Shown here: positions 53,844 to 61,584 of the stretch, in pieces
Numbering within the stretch: the first letter of the stretch is position 1
Layout: each line of letters starts with the position of its first letter
Source: Haloplanus aerogenes
Lineage (GTDB): Archaea; Halobacteriota; Halobacteria; Halobacteriales; Haloferacaceae
Direction of reading: 5' to 3'
Length of the DNA: 64,000 bases
Assembly: GCF_003856835.1 (NCBI RefSeq)
Contig: NZ_CP034145.1
Span: 1,178,001 to 1,242,000 of the forward strand
Made by a program: the position numbers and the translations under genes
Notes under the pieces: generated by a model
The model's database searches: none
What the model saw: the letters and a program-made list of their open reading frames with translations, nothing else
Told to the model about the DNA's origin: nothing

Positions 53844-54603
53844 CGACCGTGCCGTCAGCGACGTGTTGAGTTTCATCCTCGTGTTCTCGCTGATCACGGC
53901 GTCCGTCGGCATCGTGACTGTGGTCGGTCTCGGGAGTCTGCAGGACGCGCGCAACGCGGAGCGGATCGACAACGGCGAGCGTGCGTTCGAGGTGCTCGCG
54001 GACAACCATCGCGACATCGCCCACGGCGGCGCGCCGTCGCGAGCGACCGAAATCAAACTCGCGGAGACGACGCTGACGCTCGCGGACCCCTCGGACTCCA
54101 ACGTCACGCTGTCGGACGGGACGGCCGTGGGATCGACCGAGTCCAGATCGGTCACGTTCGGCACGGCAGGCGACGGCTCGGCGCTCTCCCGTGGCGTCGT
54201 CTACGAACTCGGTGCCGTCTTCCGCGTCGACCGCGGCGGGGCCGCGATGCGCCGGGCGCCCCCCTTCCAGTTCGACGAGAACCGGACCGTGCTCCACTAC
54301 GTGACGCTCGAATCGCGGACCGGCCAGATCCAGCGCCAGTCCGGGTCGACGACGGTGCTCGTCCGGAGCGTCCGCGGGACGACGACGCTCATATCCCACA
54401 CGGAGCCGACGAACGAGGTGACGATCACGGTCGAAACCGAGCCCCGGCGAGCCGAGGCCTGGAAGCGCTACTTCGAGACGCAGCTGGAGGGGATGGCGGG
54501 GTCGGGCTGTGATTCCCTCGACGGCTCCGGGACCGTCTCCTGCTCGTTCGAGACGGACGACCTCCGCGTGACGCGGACGACCATCAGGGTTCAGATCAGT
54601 TGA
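53836..54603 (+). CDS. Archaeal type IV pilin-like protein (DUF7289-like)
   Basis: A 255-residue protein. Its start MTDDRAVSDVLSFILVFSLI closely resembles haloarchaeal PilA proteins (RAVSPVIGVIL): an Arg-Ala junction, then a hydrophobic helix that would polymerise. The C-terminal exported part is beta-rich with two cysteines (SGCDSLDGSGTVSCSF) likely in a disulfide. It is the last plus-strand gene of the operon and overlaps the next gene's end by 8 bp. Candidate pilin. Confidence 0.8.
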   Translation: MTDDRAVSDVLSFILVFSLITASVGIVTVVGLGSLQDARNAERIDNGERAFEVLADNHRDIAHGGAPSRATEIKLAETTLTLADPSDSNVTLSDGTAVGSTESRSVTFGTAGDGSALSRGVVYELGAVFRVDRGGAAMRRAPPFQFDENRTVLHYVTLESRTGQIQRQSGSTTVLVRSVRGTTTLISHTEPTNEVTITVETEPRRAEAWKRYFETQLEGMAGSGCDSLDGSGTVSCSFETDDLRVTRTTIRVQIS

Positions 54604-56074
54604 CGCTGGCCGTCACGTTGTGTTTCGTGATGTGGAGATAGGTGACGACCTTCCCGCTCCCATCGTAGTAGATGTAGCCCGAGGAGCCGGATTCGCCGAT
54701 GCCCGCGTTGTTGCCGTCGGCGACGATGAGGTCGAACCCGGGGCCCACCTCCGCGAAGTAGTGCCGGGTAAGGAACGTCAGATCCTCCGGGTCGCCCGTG
54801 CTGTAGGGGTAGGGGCCGTGGCTCGAATCCGACGGGTGGTCGTCGAAGTTCGCGTCGCCCGCGAGCGTCTTCGACCCCGACTTGAAGTGCGTCATCTCGT
54901 TTTTCACCTTCTCGTAGTTCATGCTGGCCGTGCCGTTGGGCGGGGTGAGGTCCACGTCGACCCAGATTTCGTCGCCGTCTGCGGGTTTGCCGTTAATCTC
55001 GCCACACTCGGCAGTGAGGTAGTCGTCGCTGTACCACCCGTGATGGGTGTCGCCCCCGTCGTCGCTGTAGTAGAGGTACAGATCGACGTTTTCGCCGCAG
55101 GTGGTATCGCCGCCGTCTTCGACGTGAATCTCGAACTGTTGCTGTCCTTGCTGGGCGTACAGCGACCAGTCGAGATTCGAGAAGGAGGACTCCTCGCTGT
55201 CCTGCGGACGAATGGTAAAGGAGAAATCTTGGAGCGAGTGGCCGCTGTCCATGCCGCGGACGGTGATGCCCTGCGTCTCCGGCGGCATCTGGAAGTCACC
55301 AAGCGTCCCGATACTGATGAGTTCGACGGCGACGGTGTTCGAACTTGGGTGCGAGACGTTGCCGTCGGTGCGTGTCTCGAAGTACGATCCCCACGCTTCG
55401 GCGTACTCGCTCTGGATGATGACTTCGACCGTCCCGTTCTCGACGGGATTCGAGTAGTCGGTGCCGTCGGGGTACGTCTCCGTGTCCGGATACACCGGCA
55501 CGCCCTGTCCAGGTGATCGGGCGCTCACCGTTGTCTGTCCAGCGCCCCCACCGGAGCCCTGGATGCGGACGAGGGGGAAGGTGAGCGTCCCCCGCCGGTA
55601 GTGAAACTCCGGCGGCGACACCATCTGTGACGAGCCACCTTCGTACGAGCGCCAGACGCCCCCGCCCTGGTAGGCGATGGACTCCCCGTCGCTCCGGTAG
55701 ATGATCGCGCCGAGCGACGTGTTCGGGACGAGCGTCGCGTCGTTGGCGCCGTCGTAGTTCCGGTGGACGATCCGAATCGTCCCGGCGTCCTGATCGACGG
55801 TGTAGCTACCGCTCGTCGTGGGAAGGTCGACGCGCTGGCTCTCCGAGTCCCCGAGTGCGACCGTCGACAGCCGGGAGTCCAGAAGCGTCATCCCGTTCTC
55901 CGCCCGGTCGAGTTCGGATTTGGACTGTACGTCGTTGATCGCGGTCGATCCGAACGCGATGACGACCGTCGTCGAGACGATGACCAGTGCGAGGACGAGG
56001 ATCACGCCGATCGGTTCGGCCTGTGCGGTTCGGTCGCGGACGAACCGGTACAGGCGTGGGGCGCGTGACCGCAT
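54596..56074 (-). CDS. Large pilin-like protein on the opposite strand (DUF7289-like)
   Basis: A 492-residue protein. FVRDRTAQAEPIGVILVLALVIVSTTVVIAFG matches the pilin N-terminal pattern, with QAEPIGVIL close to PilA signatures. The exported part is beta-rich and ends in GSSGYIYYDGSGKVVTYLHITKHNVTASVN. It has one Cys pair (DTTCGENVDL, LTAECGEINGK). It is convergent with the operon, so it has its own promoter and could be a differently timed subunit or adhesin of the same pilus. Confidence 0.8.
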   Translation of the reverse strand: MRSRAPRLYRFVRDRTAQAEPIGVILVLALVIVSTTVVIAFGSTAINDVQSKSELDRAENGMTLLDSRLSTVALGDSESQRVDLPTTSGSYTVDQDAGTIRIVHRNYDGANDATLVPNTSLGAIIYRSDGESIAYQGGGVWRSYEGGSSQMVSPPEFHYRRGTLTFPLVRIQGSGGGAGQTTVSARSPGQGVPVYPDTETYPDGTDYSNPVENGTVEVIIQSEYAEAWGSYFETRTDGNVSHPSSNTVAVELISIGTLGDFQMPPETQGITVRGMDSGHSLQDFSFTIRPQDSEESSFSNLDWSLYAQQGQQQFEIHVEDGGDTTCGENVDLYLYYSDDGGDTHHGWYSDDYLTAECGEINGKPADGDEIWVDVDLTPPNGTASMNYEKVKNEMTHFKSGSKTLAGDANFDDHPSDSSHGPYPYSTGDPEDLTFLTRHYFAEVGPGFDLIVADGNNAGIGESGSSGYIYYDGSGKVVTYLHITKHNVTASVN

Positions 56075-56251
56075 TACCGTTCAGTCGGTGGCAGCGCATA
56101 AAAGCCGACTGGCCGATTCTCGAAGCTGAGATTCTGACCGTCCGTTCCCCTTGAACACGTCGTACGGCGCTGCGTCGCGTTCTCGTGTCCGATAGTGATC
56201 CGTCGCGTGTCGAGCAACAGGACTATACTCACGCCCCTGTTGAGTGGGAGT

Positions 56252-57646
56252 ATGCACCACGACACCGCGTTTCTCGACGATCTGGGTCTCGCTTCCGATC
56301 AGATGTCGGTCACCGACGCGGACCGGGAGCAGCGCTCGCACGACTGGGGCACTCCCCGCGAGGACGGCGTCCGACCGGACGTCGTCGTCTGGCCCGAATC
56401 GACGGAGGACGTCGCGTCGATCCTGCAGGCGGCGACCGAACACGGCGTCCCCGTCACACCCTACGCCGCGGGGACGAGTCTGGAGGGCAACGCGGTTCCC
56501 ATCGAAGGTGGAATCACCCTCGATATGACCCGGATGGACGCCGTCCTCGACGTACGACCTGACGACCTGCAGGTGGACGTCCAGCCCGGCATCTTCGGCG
56601 ACGACGTGAACGAGGCGGTGGCGAAACACGGGCTCTTTCTCCCCTCGCTCCCCTCCTCGGGTGCCATCTCGACCATCGGCGGGATGCTCGCCAACGACGC
56701 CAGCGGGATGAAGACCGTCAAGTACGGCGAGGTGAGCGACTGGGTCCTCGGCATGGAGGTCGTCCTCCCGACCGGCGAGGTGATCACGACCGGGAGTCGG
56801 GCGGTCAAGACCTCCAGCGGCTACAATCTCGGTGACCTGATCGTCGGGAGCGAGGGGACCTTGGGCGTCATCACTCGGGCGACGATCAAGTTGGCCGGTC
56901 GCCCCGCCCAGATCCGGGGTGGACGCGCCCACTTCGAGACGCTCGACGACGCCGCGGAGGCCGTCTTCGACGCCGTCCGCTCCGGCGTCGACGTGGCGAA
57001 GATCGAACTCATCGACCGGCTGAGCGCCGCCATCTCGAACGCCCACCTCGACACCGACCTCCCCGACGTGCCGATGGTGTTCGTCGAGTTCCACGCCAAC
57101 CACGGCATCGAGGAGGAGATCGACTTCTGTCGGTCGGTGTTCGAGGCCCACGACGTCACCAGCTTCGAGGTGGCCGAGAACGACCGCGGCATGGACGAAC
57201 TGTGGCAGGCACGGCGCGAACTCGCGGACGCGTTCGAGCCGTACGACGACGACCTCTCGCCGCTCACACCCGGCGACGTGACCGTCCCCATCAGCAAGTA
57301 TCCGGAGATCACCCGTTACGCGAAGCAGTTGGGCGAGGAGGAGGACTTCCTCGTCGCCTGCCTCGGTCACGCCGGCGACGGCAACCTCCACTACATCATC
57401 ATGGTCGACCCCGACGACCCCGAGGACGTGGCTCACGGCAAGGAAGTATCCCGAAAGATCGTCGAACGCGCCATCGAACTCGGGGGCACGTCGACGGGCG
57501 AGCACGGCATCGGCCTCGGCAAGCAGGACTACCTCGCCGCCGAACACGGCGAGGCGGCGGTGGACGCGATGCGGTCGATCAAGCGGGCGCTCGATCCGGC
57601 GGGGATCATGAACCCCGGAAAGGTGTTCGACGGGCCGGACGCCTGA
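56252..57646 (+). CDS. FAD-linked oxidase, GlcD/D-lactate dehydrogenase type
   Basis: A 464-residue FAD-binding PCMH-type oxidoreductase. The N-terminal FAD part contains VVVWPESTEDVASIL, PVTPYAAGTSLEGNAVP and GGMLANDASGMKTVKYGE; the C-terminal FAD-oxidase domain ends with GTSTGEHGIGLGK and MNPGKVF. It oxidises D-lactate or glycolate, passing electrons to the chain. No iron-sulfur partner (GlcF) or permease is adjacent. A TATA-like CTATACTC lies about 26 bp before ATG 56252. The stop abuts the convergent gene. Confidence 0.92.
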   Translation: MHHDTAFLDDLGLASDQMSVTDADREQRSHDWGTPREDGVRPDVVVWPESTEDVASILQAATEHGVPVTPYAAGTSLEGNAVPIEGGITLDMTRMDAVLDVRPDDLQVDVQPGIFGDDVNEAVAKHGLFLPSLPSSGAISTIGGMLANDASGMKTVKYGEVSDWVLGMEVVLPTGEVITTGSRAVKTSSGYNLGDLIVGSEGTLGVITRATIKLAGRPAQIRGGRAHFETLDDAAEAVFDAVRSGVDVAKIELIDRLSAAISNAHLDTDLPDVPMVFVEFHANHGIEEEIDFCRSVFEAHDVTSFEVAENDRGMDELWQARRELADAFEPYDDDLSPLTPGDVTVPISKYPEITRYAKQLGEEEDFLVACLGHAGDGNLHYIIMVDPDDPEDVAHGKEVSRKIVERAIELGGTSTGEHGIGLGKQDYLAAEHGEAAVDAMRSIKRALDPAGIMNPGKVFDGPDA

Positions 57647-58054
57647 TCACTCGGCCGCCGTGTACAGATACGCGCTGACGGCGACGATCAGCACTTCGGC
57701 CGCCTTGGCGACGACGGCCATCATGTTGAGTTCGCCGCCGCGGTAAAACGGCGAGACGAAGCCCTCGAACCCACCGAAAAAGAAGAAGGCGAGGAACGTG
57801 ACGAGAGCGTAGCCGGCGGCGACGAGAAAGAGTTCGCGCCGCCAGTAATGAGTCAGGTAGAGGATGATACCGCCCATGAACCCGAGACCGTTGAGGATGA
57901 AGAGGATGCCGAGCGTCTGGCTGAAGCCCATCACGCGCGGACCCAACAGCAGGTGGATCACACCCGTCACGATCGCCAGTAGAATCGCCAGATAGCCGAC
58001 GGGGTTCTCCGGGAGGCTCACGAACGACTCGCTGGACTGCGTGCTCACGCTCAT
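57647..58054 (-). CDS. Four-helix membrane protein, unknown function
   Basis: A 135-residue integral membrane protein with four predicted helices (about residues 19-40, 44-67, 76-95 and 108-130). The third is followed by FGGFEGFVSPFYRGGE, a possible loop. I recall a similar haloarchaeal family (DUF7475) but cannot confirm it. No functional residues stand out. Its stop directly abuts the stop of the FAD oxidase gene. Confidence 0.75.
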   Translation of the reverse strand: MSVSTQSSESFVSLPENPVGYLAILLAIVTGVIHLLLGPRVMGFSQTLGILFILNGLGFMGGIILYLTHYWRRELFLVAAGYALVTFLAFFFFGGFEGFVSPFYRGGELNMMAVVAKAAEVLIVAVSAYLYTAAE

Positions 58055-58239
58055 CGGTCTCCCCCCTGACGCCGGTTCGTCGGCGTGATCACGTCTCGGT
58101 CGGGGACTAGCGACGGGGCAGTCGCGTTGGAATAGGCTCGTGCCATGGATAGCTTGTCAACGCCGCGAAACAAATGCCGATTGGTGCGATCCTCGAAAGA
58201 TCGACGTCGAGTCGGCCGACTGCGGCGCCGCTCTCCCGT

Positions 58240-58815
58240 TCACAGGTCGACGCGGTCGAAGTCGTAGAAGACGGCTTCGAAATCCTCCTCGTTCATCCCC
58301 GATTCGAGTTGCTCCACCCGGTCGCGCGTCCGCTTCAGTTTCTCCCGGAGTTGCTGGTACTTCTCGTTCTCTGCCAGTTCGTCCGCCTCCTTGTGTGATT
58401 CGAGTGCGGCGAGTGTCGACGCCGTCGCAAAGAGTTCGGAGAGCTGTCGGTCGTAGGCGTTGCGTTCGAGGAGTCCCCTGACGAGTCGCTGGATGTCCTT
58501 CCGGAAGAGAGGCTTGACGACGTAGTCGTCGAACCCCATATCGAGCACGTCGAAGTCGGGTTCGACCGCAGTCACCATCGCCACGCGACAGTTGTAGTCA
58601 CGCTCGCGAATCCTCTCGAGCACCTCGTCCCCCGAGAGTCCGGGCATCAGTCGGTCGAGTAATACGATGTCCGTGTCGTCGTCGACCAGTTCGAGCGCTT
58701 CCTCCCCGTTGGTCGCGACATCCACGTCGTACTCCTCGGAGAGCCACTCGGCGAACAGTTCGGCCAGTTCAGTCTCATCCTCGACGACGAGGACGTGGGG
58801 TGGTGACGAGGTCAT
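58240..58815 (-). CDS. Response regulator with HalX domain
   Basis: A 191-residue protein. The receiver domain has HVLVVEDETELAELF, phospho-acceptor Asp54 in IVLLDRLMPG, Thr82 in AMVTAV and Lys101 in YVVKPLF. The C-terminal ~80 residues form the HalX helical domain (YDRQLSELFATASTLAALE, then EKYQQLREKLKRTRDRVEQL). HalX proteins are haloarchaeal response regulators without a known DNA-binding motif. No histidine kinase lies nearby. Confidence 0.93.
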   Translation of the reverse strand: MTSSPPHVLVVEDETELAELFAEWLSEEYDVDVATNGEEALELVDDDTDIVLLDRLMPGLSGDEVLERIRERDYNCRVAMVTAVEPDFDVLDMGFDDYVVKPLFRKDIQRLVRGLLERNAYDRQLSELFATASTLAALESHKEADELAENEKYQQLREKLKRTRDRVEQLESGMNEEDFEAVFYDFDRVDL

Positions 58816-58920
58816 GTCAGCGCCGAGCCGCTCCGGCTACAGGACGTTACGGCGGCAGGGTAATGATATTTCTGCCGATTTACTGACAATTCATCGCCGC
58901 TCTCGTGGCGTCGGGGCGTC

Positions 58921-59082
58921 TTACGAGTCCACCATCGAGCGCCGCTCGAGTGTGAGCGTTCCACAGACGGGACAGAGATAGTGGTCGTCGTCGAACGTCG
59001 AGTCACAGTTAGAACAGACGTACTCCGATCCGTTCTCCGGGCCTAGGGGGAGCATCCCATCGTAACTGTACGGTGCAGTCAC
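58921..59082 (-). CDS. Small zinc-finger protein
   Basis: A 53-residue protein with two CxxC pairs (YVCSNCDS and LCPVCGT). It is too short to stand out in a simple ORF scan. The GTG start at 59082 gives a 53-residue product; the ATG at 59055 gives 44. A palindrome-like GTAACTG...CAGTCAC (59062-59082) lies over this start region, which favours the ATG if that element is regulatory. It is a haloarchaeal zinc micro-protein of unknown function. Confidence 0.65.
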   Translation of the reverse strand: MTAPYSYDGMLPLGPENGSEYVCSNCDSTFDDDHYLCPVCGTLTLERRSMVDS

Positions 59083-59261
59083 AGGTTTCCCACCCCTTCG
59101 TGTTGGCCGCGTACACCACCGTGCATGGTATCTATCGGTACTGGGGCCTACTGCTCCATAGTACCAAAAGCTACCGGTCGTGGATCTGTCGGTGTCGCGA
59201 TTCGATGCCGGAGCCCGTCAGCGTACGCAGGGCTTACCTGTCTCCGCATCTAGCCCCGACC

Positions 59262-59483
59262 ATGACGAACCGCGTCGTGCAGGGACGGATGGTGACCGCC
59301 GAGCGTCTGGCCGAACTGATCGAGGGCGAACCGCCCATGGAGGCCGACGCCATCGAAGATGCCGACCGCCAGTGTCCCGAGTGCGACGGCGATGTCCTCA
59401 CCGTCGCCTACATGCCCTCCGTAACCGAGTTGATCACGGGGTACAAGTGCCAGGAGTGCGACTGGGCCGACACCGACCGATAA
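59262..59483 (+). CDS. DUF5795-like small zinc protein
   Basis: A 73-residue protein. Its N-terminus NRVVQGRMVTAERLAELIEGE matches, from memory, the haloarchaeal DUF5795 family. It ends with two CxxC pairs (RQCPECDGD, YKCQECDWAD) that should bind one zinc. ATG 59262 is preferred over 59073. The next feature is the tRNA-Trp promoter, 40 bp further. Confidence 0.82.
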   Translation: MTNRVVQGRMVTAERLAELIEGEPPMEADAIEDADRQCPECDGDVLTVAYMPSVTELITGYKCQECDWADTDR

Positions 59484-59485
59484 CC

Positions 59486-59500
59486 GAAATCCCTTTACCG
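59486..59500 (+). promoter_or_regulatory. Promoter of tRNA-Trp
   Basis: GAAATCCCTTTACC (BRE-like GAAA plus TATA-like TTTA) is centred about 30 bp upstream of the tRNA 5' end, as expected for archaeal transcription. Confidence 0.5.
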
Positions 59501-59523
59501 TCCTTCGGATAACGGAGTATCGA

Positions 59524-59700
59524 GGGGTCGTGGCCAAGCCCGGCATGGCGACTGACTCCAGAGGCTCCGCCCGGTGACGACACTCCAGACTGATATTCCG
59601 AGCGCGCGACTGATCATCGCCGCGCGACGACGACCCTCTGGAGTACCGAGGCGCAACCGGAGATATCAGTCGATCGGGGGTTCAAATCCCTCCGACCCCA
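59524..59700 (+). tRNA. tRNA-Trp (CCA anticodon) with 103-nt intron
   Basis: The acceptor arms GGGGTCG (59524-59530) and CGACCCC (59693-59699) pair, with A59700 as discriminator; CCA is not encoded. The T arm GGGGGTTCAAATCCC is present. The anticodon loop CTCCAGA carries anticodon CCA. It forms only after removing an intron: exon 1 ends at G59561 and exon 2 begins at A59665, and the loop closes on stem ACTGA/TCAGT. Intron position 37/38 and length 103 nt match the known Haloferax volcanii tRNA-Trp intron. Confidence 0.95.
59562..59664 (+). ncRNA. tRNA-Trp intron acting as box C/D guide RNA
   Basis: The intron contains a box C-like GTGACGA (59574-59580) and two CCGA boxes (D' at 59598, D at 59646) in place of CTGA. 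The 5-nt rule holds at both: the fifth base upstream of D (G59641, in CTCTGGAGTA) pairs with C34 of ACTCCAG, and the fifth base upstream of D' (A59593, in GACTGATATT) pairs with U39 in ATATCAGTC. In H. volcanii this intron guides 2'-O-methylation of C34 and U39. The CTCCG/CGGAG stem at its ends supports the bulge-helix-bulge splice site. Confidence 0.85.
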
Positions 59701-59827
59701 CTCTGAAATAAACTCTTACGGTGGGTTTTATCGACCATTAGCGGCGCTCCACTAACGAAATGTGAACGCGAGCGGCGGCTATTCTCTGAGCGTGGCTGTT
59801 CGTCTCGTCGGCCTGCTGTAGTCCGGA

Positions 59828-60064
59828 TCATTCTGTTACCTCGTCGAAGTCGGTCGGATCGCTGTGCTCGCAGATGTCGATGTCGTCGAACTGCTGGAGG
59901 TTTGCGGGGACGGTGCTGGCCGGCGCTCGAAGTTCATCAGTCTCCAAGCCCGGCTCCAGACGTTCGAAGGAGGAGTATCCGTCAGATCTCAGCGGCGTCT
60001 GTGGAGAGTTCTGGGCAAAATCAGTCTTGAATATCGATACTTCGTTGAAAGAATCCGAATCCAA
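59828..60064 (-). CDS. Possible small protein at the end of the island operon
   Basis: A 78-residue acidic frame starting at TTG 60064, overlapping the end of the peptidase-like gene by 44 bp. It has no recognised domain (ends with DICEHSDPTDFDEVTE). It could be a real third gene, a frameshifted extension of its neighbour, or a chance frame in AT-richer DNA. Weak support. Confidence 0.25.
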   Translation of the reverse strand: MDSDSFNEVSIFKTDFAQNSPQTPLRSDGYSSFERLEPGLETDELRAPASTVPANLQQFDDIDICEHSDPTDFDEVTE

Positions 60065-61583
60065 GTTCGGACTGAAAACGGCTTGCCAGTTCGAGAATCT
60101 GTTGGGTCGCTCCTGCAGCGATCAGTTCGTCAACAATTCTACTGGTCTGTTCGTACAGGACTCGCACTTCGCCATCTTCAACAAACTCATCGATAGCTGG
60201 TTCGACATCCGCCATCACGTTTTGATGCTGGAGGATGCTCTCGATCGCGCTCCATCGGATAACTGTGAGCCCAGCATTGACTTTCAGCAGATAAATCTCC
60301 GTTTCATCGAATCGCGTTGCAATCGTCGGTGACGGTTCTATACCCCGATCGGTAAATGACACCAGGGAAGGGAGAGGGGAGTTGGCCACCGCATCCAAAT
60401 TCTCGCTCATCGCCTCGAAGAGTTCGAACAGGGGATTCGACGGATCAACCTTCTTCAACTCGTGAAACATCTGCTCAGCATCGTTTAATGCGTCGAGATG
60501 TGCGTCTTCTGTATCGATAGAATACAGATCGATCGGAAATTGACGGTTGATCAACCAATACAGAACGAAATCGGGGATTAGCCACCAAACTACCTTTTGG
60601 AGCCACCGCAGTATTCGATCAGAAAAATCGTCTGACTGTTTTCGGGCCAGAACCACCTCGATTTGTTCGAGCAGTCTCAAAAAAATGGATGATGGATTGC
60701 CTTGCTCGGACAGATTCGACGAAAGCTGAATGAATTCTGGAATCGCTCTAATGTGTTCCTCGCCGTACCTGTCGAGAATATCAAGAATACGGTAGAGCAC
60801 GTATCGTTGGTATTCTTGGCCGTACGAGTGCCATTCTGCTCTGAACATCTCCAAAATGGATTCCATGTCGTCCTCGTATCCCTCCATGAACTCCTCGACA
60901 GACGGACGAGCAGGAGGATCATTCTCCGCGGAGTTTGAAGAGAGGCGAGCGTAGTGATCTGCTAGTACATTCCGCGTTTCATCGGGAGCCGTAATCGCCT
61001 CTGCAATCCGGGCGCTCACCTCCTGCAATGGTTCCCACATCGAGAGACTTATCATCATATGACAATGAACACCCACCTGAAGACCGAAATGGAATAATTG
61101 GACGAGTGAACTGATGTCGAAGTGACTGTACTCATTTTCGTACCGCTCAAATTCGTCCAGTTCGACGTCGAGACTTGTGAGGACGAAACGTATCATTCCG
61201 GTATGTTGATCGCGCTCGATCGTTCGCTTCGAGCTCGCCGTGAATATTTTGAGCAGATTTAGATAGACGATGTTCGCAAGTAAATTAGGGAAGTACAGTC
61301 GAACCCAAGCGGGGCTACCCCTGTTCTGATACGTGTGTTCCAGTTCGTGGCTGATGATCTCTTTTGTAATCTTGCCCAATTCGTCCTCCACCCCGTCGGC
61401 CGCAATCTCCGTACGTAATTCCTCCAATGTCTCGACAGGTGCTGGAAACTGGAATTGACAGTAGTCGATCGTCGGGAAGTACATTCCAGGGGGTGTATGG
61501 GCTTGAGTCACCCCTCCAGTGAGCGGATAATGATACCCGAACACCGGTGAGTACTCAAACGATTGGAACCATTCGGAGGTCAT
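60021..61583 (-). CDS. Putative zinc metallopeptidase-like protein (HELEH) of the tRNA-linked island
   Basis: A 520-residue protein that I do not recognise as a named family. HELEH (residues 79-83, in EIISHELEHTYQNRG) fits the HExxH zinc motif; candidate third ligands are His173/His175 in GVHCHMM or Glu184/Glu188 in WEPLQEVSARIAEA, about 100 residues on, which would suggest a gluzincin-like arrangement. A hydrophobic patch (RWLQKVVWWLIPDFVLYWLI, residues ~330-350) could contact membrane. The base composition is lower GC than the genome. It follows its partner by 1 bp, forming an operon. Peptidase activity is inference from the motif alone. Confidence 0.6.
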   Translation of the reverse strand: MTSEWFQSFEYSPVFGYHYPLTGGVTQAHTPPGMYFPTIDYCQFQFPAPVETLEELRTEIAADGVEDELGKITKEIISHELEHTYQNRGSPAWVRLYFPNLLANIVYLNLLKIFTASSKRTIERDQHTGMIRFVLTSLDVELDEFERYENEYSHFDISSLVQLFHFGLQVGVHCHMMISLSMWEPLQEVSARIAEAITAPDETRNVLADHYARLSSNSAENDPPARPSVEEFMEGYEDDMESILEMFRAEWHSYGQEYQRYVLYRILDILDRYGEEHIRAIPEFIQLSSNLSEQGNPSSIFLRLLEQIEVVLARKQSDDFSDRILRWLQKVVWWLIPDFVLYWLINRQFPIDLYSIDTEDAHLDALNDAEQMFHELKKVDPSNPLFELFEAMSENLDAVANSPLPSLVSFTDRGIEPSPTIATRFDETEIYLLKVNAGLTVIRWSAIESILQHQNVMADVEPAIDEFVEDGEVRVLYEQTSRIVDELIAAGATQQILELASRFQSELGFGFFQRSIDIQD

Positions 61584-61584
61584 C

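Noticed and set aside
59864-60332. Plus-strand frames opposite the end of the HELEH gene
   Set aside because: They overlap a longer, better supported minus-strand gene; no domain seen.
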